Source: an uncultured Clostridia bacterium (GTDB lineage: Bacteria > Bacillota > Clostridia > Christensenellales > UBA1242). From it: 64,000 bases of DNA. Of the stretch, positions 43,331 to 52,197 are shown in pieces. Position numbers and translations under genes: made by a program. The stretch is taken from assembly GCA_934777435.1 (NCBI GenBank), contig CAKVNK010000001.1:310001-374000 (forward strand). Direction: 5' to 3'. The notes beneath the pieces were generated by a model. The model worked only from the letters and a program-made list of their open reading frames with translations. It had not been told where the DNA came from and made no database searches. Position 1 is the stretch's first letter; each line of letters begins with the position of its first letter.

Positions 43331-45550
43331 TTATTTTACTGATATTTTGTTGTAAACACCATACAAATCAAGCATATACAAGTAGTTTAACCTTGTAAGC
43401 ACTTTGCTAGATTCGGTTTTAAACATTTCAATAATGTTGTCGTCTGCGTTTGGATTGAGTTTTACAAATGTTGATAAATCATCTGTTTCCACTTCCAAAC
43501 TATAAATCCCGCCAGTGTTTGAATAATAAACAACCATATCACGTGTTTCACCGTCAATTTCGTAAACAGTATCTGCTGGGCGGAACAATGAGTGCCCCAC
43601 ATAAAAGTTTTCGTTATAACTTATACCCAACAAATCAAGCAAGGTTGGTACAATGTCATATGCTGAACAGAAACGTGTGTTGAGTGTGAGTTTGTTTTCG
43701 TCTGACAATGTTGTGTTAAGGTTTTTAACGCCTGGGCTTGAAAGAATCATTGGAATACGGTGCAAATCTGTCAAATAATATTCGATTGGGTTAATATCTT
43801 TAACCATATATGACATATTGTTGTAGTAAGCAAAATGGTCAGCATAAAGCAAAATTGTTGTATGGTCATACAAACTATCCCCGTTAGAATATTGTTTTGA
43901 TTTAAGTTCGTCAATTATGTTGCCGATTGCTTCGTCCATACCACAAACGCCACATTGATAGTATGTGAGCATTGTAACTAAATTTTCTTTATCTGAAAAG
44001 TTATTAAGCACATTTTGATACCAATTTGTGTATGTTGCTTCCGCTTCAGGTTTGTTCAGCACATACTGGTTGTTTTCGTCCAAAACGCAGTCGTCTGCAC
44101 CATATTTAACATAGTTCATATATTTATGTGCATCGCCGTCATATTTGTTGTATTGTGGCAACCAACTGCCGTGTGAAGAAACATTAAGATAGAATGTGTA
44201 GAAAGGTTTTTCTTCATAATTATCTGGCACAATATATCTCATTGCATTTTTAACATATTCTCCTTCTGGTGCCCAGTGGTCCCACCAAAGTTCATCACCT
44301 GAATACATTTTGTTGCCAGCACGATCGGTTAAATTTTCTTTACCTATAACATTTTGAAAACCTATGTTGCCGTGAGATTGGTCACGGTTATAGAAGGTTG
44401 AACGGTTAGAGTGGACATAGTTTGTTGTATAGCCTTTTGATTGCAAAATGTTTGGCAATGTAAAGCCTAACGCATTTGATTTTTTATCATATTTTTTACC
44501 AGCATATGAAAGCACATCAAGACCGTTTGGGAAACTGCCCATAATGCCTATACCTTCACTAATATTTGTTTTTGCTTTACCAAAGAAATTGTAAGCAACA
44601 ATACTATTGTCATCTTGTGTTGATGTACTGCCATTTATAAGTTTATATACATTTGGCGTAAGTTCGCTTGAAAGGTTTTGAATTGTTGGGTCATAACTGC
44701 CGTCACCAAAAGCAAACCACTCAATACTTTCCATCATAAAGCAGATAACATTATTGCCCCTATCCAAGCCAAATGAAGATGTGCTACTGCCAGGAATTGC
44801 AGAGCCCGAATACATATTGCCAGAGTTGAAATAATCGACAGTGATTTTTTGTTTCATTTTATCTGCATTGGTTGTGATTGTGCCGTCCATTTCATTGATA
44901 AGCAAATTAACAAAATAACCATACGAGCCAAACTTTTTGTAACTTCTGCGTTTTAAGAAACTGGTGTTCATCAAAAACGCATCACTGTTAACATAATCAA
45001 TGCTATCTATGCCTTCTTGATATGCTTGAATACGGTGGCGGTAAACATAATAGTTTGTAATTGAGAAACATTGTGCAAACAAAATCATCATAACGCACAA
45101 AATTGAAAAGTGTTGTTTGATTGTGATTTTATTTTTTCTTGCAAAATGCAATAAAAGCACACCAATCAAAATTATTGCAGTCATCAAACCAACAAGTTCT
45201 AAAATGATACCCCAATATACAAAGCCAGATGCTGCGGCTTCGGTGGCTTCCTTCATCATCTTTATCATATCAAAGGTGAACATATCACCATAAATTGTGT
45301 AAAGTGTATAGTTGGTGTAAATTAAAATGGCTTGCAAAGCCAAAACTGTTGTTGCCAAAGCAAACTGCCAACCATAGTTAGGTATTGTAAAAACAACCAC
45401 ACCGACAAACACGATGATTGAAAAGTTATATAAAAAATATTCAGGCATAAAGCCGAGATTTAATACTGAAAAAGAAAATGCTTCTAAAACCAAAGCACCT
45501 AGCACATAATAAAAAAACATCAAGAATTTGCTAAAACCAGTCTTTACCAT
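43331..45550 (-). CDS. LtaS-like membrane sulfatase/phosphoglycerol transferase
   Basis: The 739-residue protein has five N-terminal membrane helices (residues about 10-155) and an extracellular alkaline-phosphatase-fold domain. The domain holds NVICFMMESIEWFAFGDGS near 262 (metal-binding Glu), FFGKAKTNISEGIGIMGSFP near 315 (catalytic Thr region), and LYADHFAYYNN near 575 (Asp-His metal ligands). LtaS enzymes polymerise glycerol phosphate from phosphatidylglycerol to make lipoteichoic acid; related proteins decorate other glycans. The ATG lacks a Shine-Dalgarno and lies 7 nt after a TAAAAT, so a leaderless mRNA is predicted. It is divergent from the zinc-ribbon gene. Confidence 0.85.
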   Translation of the reverse strand: MVKTGFSKFLMFFYYVLGALVLEAFSFSVLNLGFMPEYFLYNFSIIVFVGVVVFTIPNYGWQFALATTVLALQAILIYTNYTLYTIYGDMFTFDMIKMMKEATEAAASGFVYWGIILELVGLMTAIILIGVLLLHFARKNKITIKQHFSILCVMMILFAQCFSITNYYVYRHRIQAYQEGIDSIDYVNSDAFLMNTSFLKRRSYKKFGSYGYFVNLLINEMDGTITTNADKMKQKITVDYFNSGNMYSGSAIPGSSTSSFGLDRGNNVICFMMESIEWFAFGDGSYDPTIQNLSSELTPNVYKLINGSTSTQDDNSIVAYNFFGKAKTNISEGIGIMGSFPNGLDVLSYAGKKYDKKSNALGFTLPNILQSKGYTTNYVHSNRSTFYNRDQSHGNIGFQNVIGKENLTDRAGNKMYSGDELWWDHWAPEGEYVKNAMRYIVPDNYEEKPFYTFYLNVSSHGSWLPQYNKYDGDAHKYMNYVKYGADDCVLDENNQYVLNKPEAEATYTNWYQNVLNNFSDKENLVTMLTYYQCGVCGMDEAIGNIIDELKSKQYSNGDSLYDHTTILLYADHFAYYNNMSYMVKDINPIEYYLTDLHRIPMILSSPGVKNLNTTLSDENKLTLNTRFCSAYDIVPTLLDLLGISYNENFYVGHSLFRPADTVYEIDGETRDMVVYYSNTGGIYSLEVETDDLSTFVKLNPNADDNIIEMFKTESSKVLTRLNYLYMLDLYGVYNKISVK

Positions 45551-45586
45551 ATAAATAATTTTAGTTTATAGAGTTTAAATAGTCAA
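45551..45586 (-). promoter_or_regulatory. LtaS-like gene promoter, predicted leaderless
   Basis: On the minus strand the boxes are TTGACT (45581-45586), 17 bp, and TAAAAT (45558-45563), then 7 nt to the ATG at 45550. Confidence 0.68.
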
Positions 45587-45602
45587 GTTAAAACGTAAAA
45601 TG

Positions 45603-45637
45603 TTGCCAAATTTAAAAAAAAATTGTATAATTCAAGT
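45603..45637 (+). promoter_or_regulatory. Zinc-ribbon gene promoter, predicted leaderless
   Basis: The boxes are TTGCCA (45603-45608), 17 bp, and TATAAT (45626-45631), then 6 nt to the ATG at 45638. It is back-to-back with the LtaS-like gene promoter. Confidence 0.72.
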
Positions 45638-46555
45638 ATGTTTAATTGGTTAAAAAAATTATTTAATCCTAACAAACTTTTGCCAAAGGACGTTGAAACC
45701 GGATTGATGACGTCTATGTTTTGCAATGTAAAATTTGGCGAAAAATTGGTTGTACCTGATAACTGTGTGTGTTATCTATCTTATCGTGACAAAATTTACA
45801 ATGAATTTACTGCTGGCAGTTATGATTTAGACGAGAAAACCCTTGACCCAATCGCTGCAAAACAGTTTAAATCAGCCAGCAAAAAGAAAAAGCAAGTTAA
45901 GTTTGATTTATTTTTTGTTAATTTAGGCGTTTTTGAATATGAAACAAGGCAAAGAGAAGTTATCCCAGTTGATAAAAAATTAACAAAGTTTGACATTAAA
46001 TCAAACTTTTCATGCCTTGTGATTGACCCCACTAAATTTAGGAAATATGCTTTAAGTTTTTATGCTCTTATCCGCCCTATTGATGCTGAAAATTTGGTTA
46101 AAGATTTTGTGCGTGAACACATCAATAAATATTATCTTAAACGTGAATTATTCACACCTATTGAACCAACAGCCGAAAGTGCAAGTTTTAAAGTTTATTT
46201 AAACAAAAAGGCTGAAAAATATGGCTTTACATTTAACAGTTTTGATATGGCTTTATGGATAAAAGCAAAAGGCAACAAGCAACCAGAAAAACAAGAGCAA
46301 GTTAAACATTTTTCCTTTTTTGAAAGGCAAGAAAGCAATGTGACAGAAACAAAGCCTAGCACTGTCAAAACAGAAACAATAAATCAACCAATGGCACAAG
46401 AAAAAAGCATTGACAATGCCGATAACAAGGAATATAATTTAAACAATGCTGAAACAAAAGAAGAAAAACAAATAAAAGAAGATGTTTGCCCAAATTGTCA
46501 AAGTAAACGTATTGCAAATTCGGCATTTTGCCATAGGTGCGGATACAAGTTTTAA
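45638..46555 (+). CDS. Unknown protein with C-terminal zinc ribbon, SPFH-like body
   Basis: The 305-residue protein starts MFNWLKKLFNPNKLLPKDVE. Residues 25-215 are a beta-rich domain (EKLVVPDNCVCYLSYRDKIY; FVNLGVFEYETRQREVIPVD; LRxx then AENLVKDFVREHINKYY) that resembles SPFH/virion-core-like proteins often followed by zinc ribbons. A charged Gln/Glu/Asn linker follows. The end is a C4-type ribbon (CPNCQSKRIANSAFCHRCGY). No membrane helix is present. The function is unknown. The start at 45638 is used because an earlier TTG lies within the promoter; there is no Shine-Dalgarno. Confidence 0.6.
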   Translation: MFNWLKKLFNPNKLLPKDVETGLMTSMFCNVKFGEKLVVPDNCVCYLSYRDKIYNEFTAGSYDLDEKTLDPIAAKQFKSASKKKKQVKFDLFFVNLGVFEYETRQREVIPVDKKLTKFDIKSNFSCLVIDPTKFRKYALSFYALIRPIDAENLVKDFVREHINKYYLKRELFTPIEPTAESASFKVYLNKKAEKYGFTFNSFDMALWIKAKGNKQPEKQEQVKHFSFFERQESNVTETKPSTVKTETINQPMAQEKSIDNADNKEYNLNNAETKEEKQIKEDVCPNCQSKRIANSAFCHRCGYKF

Positions 46556-46604
46556 CTTTTAAGTTTGGCAAATGTTAAATAGTTAAACTATAAAAGGAGA
46601 GATT

Positions 46605-46790
46605 ATGAAATTTAAAAAGACAGATATTATTGCAACTGTGCTTGAAAAACACCCAAAAGGTGAAGAAATTTTAACAGAATTTGGCTTCCACTGCCTTTAC
46701 TGCCCTTGCAGTCAAATGGAAACTTTGGAAGAAGCATGTGAAGTTCATGAAATTGACATCAACAAATTGTTAAAAGCACTTAACGCTTAA
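46605..46790 (+). CDS. DUF1858 small protein
   Basis: The 61-residue protein has the DUF1858 pattern: MKFKKTDIIATVLEKHPKGE, then FGFHCLYCPCSQMETLEEAC, then a helix with DINKLLKALN. The invariant Cys-x2-Cys region may bind a metal or serve redox sensing; the family is seen alone and fused to hybrid-cluster-like proteins in anaerobes. The cellular role is unknown. AAGGAG precedes the ATG, and a terminator follows. Confidence 0.9.
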   Translation: MKFKKTDIIATVLEKHPKGEEILTEFGFHCLYCPCSQMETLEEACEVHEIDINKLLKALNA

Positions 46791-46798
46791 TACATTAT

Positions 46799-46836
46799 TT
46801 AACACCCCAAGAGTACATGCTTTTGGGGTGTTTCTT
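46799..46836 (+). terminator. Terminator after DUF1858 gene
   Basis: AACACCCCAA (46801-46810) and TTGGGGTGTT (46823-46832) form a 10-bp stem followed by T-rich sequence. Confidence 0.8.
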
Positions 46837-47008
46837 GTTTTAATAACCTAATCAAACTGAAAGCAAAGACAAAAAAATAGTTGAAACGGTTAAAATAGTT
46901 AATTTAAATACGCTATATTGTTTTAACAAACTATTATTTGCAAAATTTAAAACAAAACTGAAATCTTGTTTTATCACAAAAATCATAAAATTACATTTAG
47001 GGGGTAGT

Positions 47009-48022
47009 ATGCAAAATATACTTATCACTGGTGGAGCTGGTTTTATTGGCACAAATTTAACTGCCGAATTGTTGCAACGTGGTGCAAATGTGGTTGTTGT
47101 GGACGATTTTAAAAATGCGTATGCAAAGAACATAAACAAACTAAAACTTCAATTCAAAAATTTACAGGTGTTTAAAACCAACTGTTGCAATATACAAACT
47201 ATGGAAGATATTGTTAAAAACTTTAAATTTGACACACTTATCCACCTTGCCGCAAAAAAGTATGTGTTTGAAAGTTTTGCTCACTCCAAAGAATATATGC
47301 AAAACAATATGAACAGTTTATCTGTTTCGCTTGCTTTGGCTGAAAAATACAATATACAAAAGATTGTGTTTGCTTCAAGCATAACTGTTTATGGTGAAAC
47401 ACACACTGCAAATGTAAAAGAAAACCGTTCATACGCCCCAACTTCGCCATACGCCAAAACAAAACAACTTGGTGAAGAAAAAATTTTGGATTGGCAAGCA
47501 CATAATAAAGATAAAACCGCAATTATTTTTAGATTCACAAATCCAACAAGTGCAAACACAAAGTATATGTTAGGCAACAACCCAAAAAAGAAAAAATTGA
47601 CATTAACATCTGTGGTTGTGGATAGCGTATTAAATGGCACAAGTTTAAAATTAAACGGCAACAATCACCCAACACCTGACGGCACACCTGTTAGAGATTA
47701 TATACATATTACAGACCTAGCACGCATTGTATGTGATGTGGTTGAAAAAACCAACAAGGCCGGCATTGAAATTTTAAATGTTGGCTGTGGTGGAAATGGT
47801 TATTCAGTTTTGCAAGTTGTTAATGCGGTTGAAAATGCCACAAACAAAAAAGTCAACTACACTTTTGGCTCAAAAGTTGAAGGTGACATTGCCTACATTG
47901 TTTGCGATAACAACAAACTAATAAACAAATATGGCAAACAAACCTTTGCTGATATTGAACAAATGGTAAATGAAGAATTTGCTTTTAGAAAATATTTAAA
48001 AGATAACGCTTGTAAAAAATAG
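47009..48022 (+). CDS. NAD-dependent sugar epimerase (UDP-glucose 4-epimerase type)
   Basis: The 337-residue short-chain dehydrogenase has the NAD motif ILITGGAGFIGTNLTAELL, the catalytic Ser region FASSITVYGETH near residue 126, and the YxxxK pair in SPYAKTKQLGEEKI near 150. The sugar-binding GTPVRDYIHITDLARIV near 225 is typical of GalE. It most likely interconverts UDP-glucose and UDP-galactose or the N-acetyl forms, feeding surface glycans. Shine-Dalgarno is GGGGG. It is followed by a strong terminator shared with the convergent AT-hook gene. Confidence 0.88.
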   Translation: MQNILITGGAGFIGTNLTAELLQRGANVVVVDDFKNAYAKNINKLKLQFKNLQVFKTNCCNIQTMEDIVKNFKFDTLIHLAAKKYVFESFAHSKEYMQNNMNSLSVSLALAEKYNIQKIVFASSITVYGETHTANVKENRSYAPTSPYAKTKQLGEEKILDWQAHNKDKTAIIFRFTNPTSANTKYMLGNNPKKKKLTLTSVVVDSVLNGTSLKLNGNNHPTPDGTPVRDYIHITDLARIVCDVVEKTNKAGIEILNVGCGGNGYSVLQVVNAVENATNKKVNYTFGSKVEGDIAYIVCDNNKLINKYGKQTFADIEQMVNEEFAFRKYLKDNACKK

Positions 48023-48159
48023 CGTGTAACACTTTGATACAAGTATATACAACCGATTTAGTTTACTTTCACATAAACAGATTAATTTAATACAAAACAC
48101 GTGTTTACAATCAAGTTTGATATATTGTCACAATCGTGTTTAATAATTAATAACTAACA

Positions 48160-48188
48160 AAAAAGCACTCGTTATGAGTGCTTTTTTA
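48160..48188. terminator. Bidirectional terminator
   Basis: AAAAAAGCACTC and GAGTGCTTTTTT pair around GTTAT. It separates the epimerase gene from the convergent AT-hook gene. Confidence 0.88.
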
Positions 48189-48263
48189 TTCCCCTTTTGC
48201 AAACTAGCAACAAACATAAATTTTTTACCTAATTTGATTTGCTGTCAGCGGTCAACCTGAAAA

Positions 48264-50978
48264 TTACTTTTTCTTTTTGATTTTTGTGTTCTTTTCAAGT
48301 TCTTTTTTAGACGCTTCAAGTTTTGCATTTTCTTTTGCAATTTCGTCATCAATCTCTTTTAAGAACGCATCAATATCTTGAATTTCATTTGCTGGTGCGT
48401 TTTCTGATTGAGTGGCTTTTTTAGGTCTGCCTACTGCCTTTTTAGGTTGTGGTGCTGTACCTTCTTCCACAACTTTTTTAGGTCTACCTGGTTTACCCTT
48501 TGGTTTGCTTTCTTGCCTTTCAGCGGTGGACGCTTCAACTTGTTTTTTAGGTCTGCCAGCCTTACGCTTTGGTTTTTCAACTTTTGGTTGTTCAGTTACT
48601 TCTTTGCGTGGGCGACCTGCTTTACGTTTTGGCTCTGCTGTTGGTTGTTCAGTTACTGGTTCTGATTGTTTTTTAGGTCTACCAACTGATTTTTTCTTTT
48701 CAACTGGTGTTGCTACAGCAGTTTCAGTTTTACGTGGACGACCTGCCTTACGTTTTGGTTGTTCTGCCACAGTTTCTACTGGTTGTTCAGGTTGAACCTT
48801 ACGTGGTCTACCTGGTTTTCCTGGTTGTTTAACTTCTGGTTCTGCAACAACTTTACGTGGACGACCAGGTTTCTTTTTCTCTACTGGCTCGGTTACAATT
48901 TTACGTGGCCTGCCTGGTTTGCCTTTTGGTTTGCTTTCTTCCGTTTGAACAGTGGAAATTTCAACATCTTCCTGTGCAGGTTCTTCTGCTGGAAGTTCTG
49001 CTTCAACCGTTTCCCCCGAATCGGTTGACTGTTCTTGTTCTGCTTGCTCTGGTTGTTCTGCTTCAACTGGAGTTTCTGGTTCTGACTCAAGTTCTGGTTT
49101 AACAGTGTTGGCTTGGTCATCTTCAGGTTCGTCTAAATAGTTGAAGGTATAAGTTTGTTCAGGTTGAGTTGGTGCTTGTTCTTGCACTGGCTCAGTTTTT
49201 TGTTCTTGATTATCTTGCTCATCTAAATAATTAAATGTGTAAGTGCCTTGTTCAGCAGGTTGTTCATTTGTTTGTTCAACTGGTTGTTCTGCTGGTTGTG
49301 TTTCTTCCGTTTGTTCAACTGGTTGATAATCTTGGTTGGAATAATTATCCAGTTGAGCATATTGTTGGTCATATTGATTGTTTGCATAATTTGCATTGTC
49401 ATAATATTGACCATTGTTTGGATTGTATTGATCCGTATACTCAGGTTGTGCATATTCAGGTTGCACTGTTTCTGTAGGTGGTTCTTCCGGTTGAGAATGT
49501 TGTTTTTTACCATGTTTTACACGGTTAACTTCTTCAGAAACACGAGAGATGATTTGTTCACTTTCAGTTAATTTTTGTTGATATTCTGTATCAAGGTTTG
49601 AAAGTTGATCTTTAAGTTGTTCATTTTCAGTGTAAAGCCCGTTTACTTCAGTTTCTTTATGTTGCAACTTTTCTTCCAAAGACTTAATGTTATCTTGAAC
49701 TTTGTTGTATTTATCTGCTTCACGTTCTTCAACAACACGCAAGGCTTCGTCATAAACTTTACCACTGTATGTGTCAAATTCGCTCATCATAGATTTTTCA
49801 AGAGCATTACGTGCCTTTTTAATTTGATTTTCAACATCTGTGATTTCTGCTTGGTAAGTTTCCAAAACTTTTTTATGCCTATCAGTTGCTGTGTCGTAAT
49901 CACGTTCCAAGTTACGTTGACGGTCAAGTTCTTGTTGTTGTTGCTTTTTAAGATAGTTTGCTTCAATGCTTGAAGTAACATCGTCCATTTGTTGTTTAAA
50001 GTTATCAAATGTTTCTTTACTTACTTGCATTTGACGTTGATATTCTTTGGTTATTTCACGGAAACTGTTTTCTTCTTGGTAAACTTCATTGTTGATTTGT
50101 TCCATATCTTGCATAAGTTTTTTACGCTCTGCAATATAGTTTTCCGCTTCTGTCATTGCACGTTCAAGCACAAGTGAACGTTCAACGCCGGCTTCATCAA
50201 AGTTGAATTTTTCATGTTCTACGTTACGCAAACGTGCACGTTCCAACTCTTTCTTTTCTTCTTCTGCACGCTTTTGAAGGTATGCATACAAAATTGGAAT
50301 ACCACGTTTGATTTCGTTTTTATCAAACAACACTTCATAGTCAACATAGTCTGGCAATGTTTCAGTTGCTTTATCGATGTTAACTTCAAAATATTGATAG
50401 TTTGAATAAAGGTCACTAATAATTGCATTATGCCTAATATTGAAAAATATGGTTATTAAATAGTTAAGCACCAAAATCAAAATTGGGCAAAGCAAGCAGT
50501 GTTGCAATACGTCAACCAAACTTTCTTCATAAGAACAATACAAATTAAGCAAGAAACTTAAACCTGCAAAAATGTAAGCCAAGATATTCATTGTTTGAAC
50601 ATCACGAGTGTATGTGCTGTTTTTAACAGGAATAGTTACGCAACTGTCAAATGACATATATTTGCTGGCCTTTTCTTCCCTATACAACACATATTGTTGC
50701 CATTGTTTACGAAGTTGTTTTGGCACACGACTTGATTTCATTTTATTGTTAAATGCAATCAAATTATCTTCGTTGATTTGTGGATTGTCCAAGAAATAAT
50801 TGTTGAACATATCAATAGCTTTAATCAACCTTGATTCATATGAGTTAGATGTGGAAATAATAACACATAAAACTGTGAAAAGGAATAAAGCACAAAATAT
50901 AATAAAATAACGATTGTAATTTAAATAGTTGGCAAATGAAGAAAAGAATTTGTCAACTGACTCGAATATTTTATCCAT
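48264..50978 (-). CDS. Membrane-anchored coiled-coil protein with nine AT-hooks
   Basis: The 904-residue protein is built from distinct parts. Membrane helices lie near 22-42 and two more near 130-172. A long charged coiled coil covers about 235-490. A Gln/Asn/Tyr/Glu-rich disordered region (about 495-680) contains TFNYLDE three times. Nine AT-hook cores (GRPRK or GRPKK, each flanked by Lys/Pro/Ala) lie between about 686 and 855. A short acidic-then-basic helix (IDAFLKEIDDEIAKENAKLE, ending KIKKKK) ends it. AT-hooks bind the minor groove of AT-rich DNA. Tethering of DNA to the membrane is inferred. No homologue is recognised. AAAGGGG precedes the ATG, and an extended -10 (TGTTATAAT) lies at 51024-51032. 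Confidence 0.75.
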   Translation of the reverse strand: MDKIFESVDKFFSSFANYLNYNRYFIIFCALFLFTVLCVIISTSNSYESRLIKAIDMFNNYFLDNPQINEDNLIAFNNKMKSSRVPKQLRKQWQQYVLYREEKASKYMSFDSCVTIPVKNSTYTRDVQTMNILAYIFAGLSFLLNLYCSYEESLVDVLQHCLLCPILILVLNYLITIFFNIRHNAIISDLYSNYQYFEVNIDKATETLPDYVDYEVLFDKNEIKRGIPILYAYLQKRAEEEKKELERARLRNVEHEKFNFDEAGVERSLVLERAMTEAENYIAERKKLMQDMEQINNEVYQEENSFREITKEYQRQMQVSKETFDNFKQQMDDVTSSIEANYLKKQQQQELDRQRNLERDYDTATDRHKKVLETYQAEITDVENQIKKARNALEKSMMSEFDTYSGKVYDEALRVVEEREADKYNKVQDNIKSLEEKLQHKETEVNGLYTENEQLKDQLSNLDTEYQQKLTESEQIISRVSEEVNRVKHGKKQHSQPEEPPTETVQPEYAQPEYTDQYNPNNGQYYDNANYANNQYDQQYAQLDNYSNQDYQPVEQTEETQPAEQPVEQTNEQPAEQGTYTFNYLDEQDNQEQKTEPVQEQAPTQPEQTYTFNYLDEPEDDQANTVKPELESEPETPVEAEQPEQAEQEQSTDSGETVEAELPAEEPAQEDVEISTVQTEESKPKGKPGRPRKIVTEPVEKKKPGRPRKVVAEPEVKQPGKPGRPRKVQPEQPVETVAEQPKRKAGRPRKTETAVATPVEKKKSVGRPKKQSEPVTEQPTAEPKRKAGRPRKEVTEQPKVEKPKRKAGRPKKQVEASTAERQESKPKGKPGRPKKVVEEGTAPQPKKAVGRPKKATQSENAPANEIQDIDAFLKEIDDEIAKENAKLEASKKELEKNTKIKKKK

Positions 50979-51441
50979 AAAAACCCCTTTAATTAATTTT
51001 AAATTAATTCATTATGCTAATTGTATTATAACACAAAGAATTATTAATTACTAATATTTTTTAATATTTTTTTTAATTTTTTAAATATTTTTCTATTTAT
51101 TTTTATAGCGTTTTAGCAATCGCAAAACCACTATATTTAGGTATTTTAATGGGGTTTTTATGATTTCTACACCAACTGAAAGGTTTGAATATTATTAATA
51201 TTAAATTTTAAATTGTTAAAATTTGTAAAAAATAATTTAATAATTATTTAATTAATTTTTGATTAAAACCATTTTTGTTTGATGAAATGATAATAATTTA
51301 TTGCTTTTATTTTGATAAATTAAAAATAAAAATATTAAACGTTTGCCCCTAAAATGGCAAAAAATTATGGCAGAAAATAATTGTAAAATTAAATATCTTT
51401 TAGTATAATATATAAAATTATATAAAAGGAATATTATACAT
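50979..51441. other. AT-rich divergent intergenic region
   Basis: It carries the extended -10 of the AT-hook gene at 51024-51032 (minus) and the metallopeptidase promoter at 51381-51409. The middle is over 80 percent A and T by eye, and no gene of plausible size is seen. Confidence 0.5.
51381..51409 (+). promoter_or_regulatory. Promoter of the YugP-type gene
   Basis: The boxes are TTGTAA (51381-51386), 17 bp, and TATAAT (51404-51409). Confidence 0.65.
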
Positions 51442-52164
51442 ATGGACGCATATTGGCTTTATTACGTTTTAGGTGTTGTGCTTGTGCCTGGCATCATTAT
51501 GGGCTTATGGGCACAAATAAAAGTTACCACAACATTTAATGAATATAACAAAATTGAAACTAAACACGGCAAACCTGCAAATGTGGTTGCAAGGTATATG
51601 CTTGACGGTGGTGGTTGTATTGACACAAAGATTGGCAGAATTGCCGGTAGCCTTACCGACAACTATGACCCAACAACTGACACTATTTCTCTTTCAGAAG
51701 ATGTGTATGATAAAAGCACAGTTGCCGCAGTTGGTGTTACCGCACATGAAATTGGTCACGTTTTTCAACATAAAAGCAACTACACACCAGTTAAGTTGCG
51801 TAAAGCATTAGTGCCTATTTTAAACATTTCTGGTTATCTTGTTTGGCCACTTATCATTATTGGTTTGATTTTAGAATTAGGCTACATTTGGTCTGGTGCA
51901 AAATGGTTGGTTGTGGCTGGTATTGTGCTTTACAGTTTGAACATTGTTTTCTGTTTGGTTACATTGCCTGTTGAACTTAACGCAAGTAAACGTGCATATA
52001 AAATGCTTGTATCCACTGGCGAGATGGACCAAGAAGAAGCCGAAGGTGTGAAAAAAGTGCTTAACGCTGCCGCTTGGACTTATGTTGCAGCACTTATAAC
52101 TTCAATTTTATCTTTGCTGAGATTACTTTTGTTTGTTTTCTCCATGCGTGGCAAAAATGATTAA
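51442..52164 (+). CDS. YugP-type zinc metallopeptidase
   Basis: The 240-residue protein begins with a membrane helix (WLYYVLGVVLVPGIIMGLWA). The conserved region GKPANVVARYMLDGGG follows near 34, then DNYDPTTDTISLSEDVY and the zinc motif TAHEIGHVFQH near 108. Two to three further membrane helices and LPVELNASKRAYKML near 172 match COG2738 (YugP). The substrate is not known. AAAGGA lies 12 nt before the ATG. It is convergent with alr. Confidence 0.88.
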   Translation: MDAYWLYYVLGVVLVPGIIMGLWAQIKVTTTFNEYNKIETKHGKPANVVARYMLDGGGCIDTKIGRIAGSLTDNYDPTTDTISLSEDVYDKSTVAAVGVTAHEIGHVFQHKSNYTPVKLRKALVPILNISGYLVWPLIIIGLILELGYIWSGAKWLVVAGIVLYSLNIVFCLVTLPVELNASKRAYKMLVSTGEMDQEEAEGVKKVLNAAAWTYVAALITSILSLLRLLLFVFSMRGKND

Positions 52165-52197
52165 TACAAACAGTTGTTTGCAATTCACAAAATAATT

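Noticed and set aside
48420..48930. CRISPR-like or tandem DNA repeats
   Set aside because: The repeated units are codons for the nine AT-hooks, with variable linkers that stay in frame.
51160..51198. A 12-codon frame (MISTPTERFEYY) preceded by GGGG
   Set aside because: It is too short to support, lacks neighbours, and is probably chance in an AT-rich gap.
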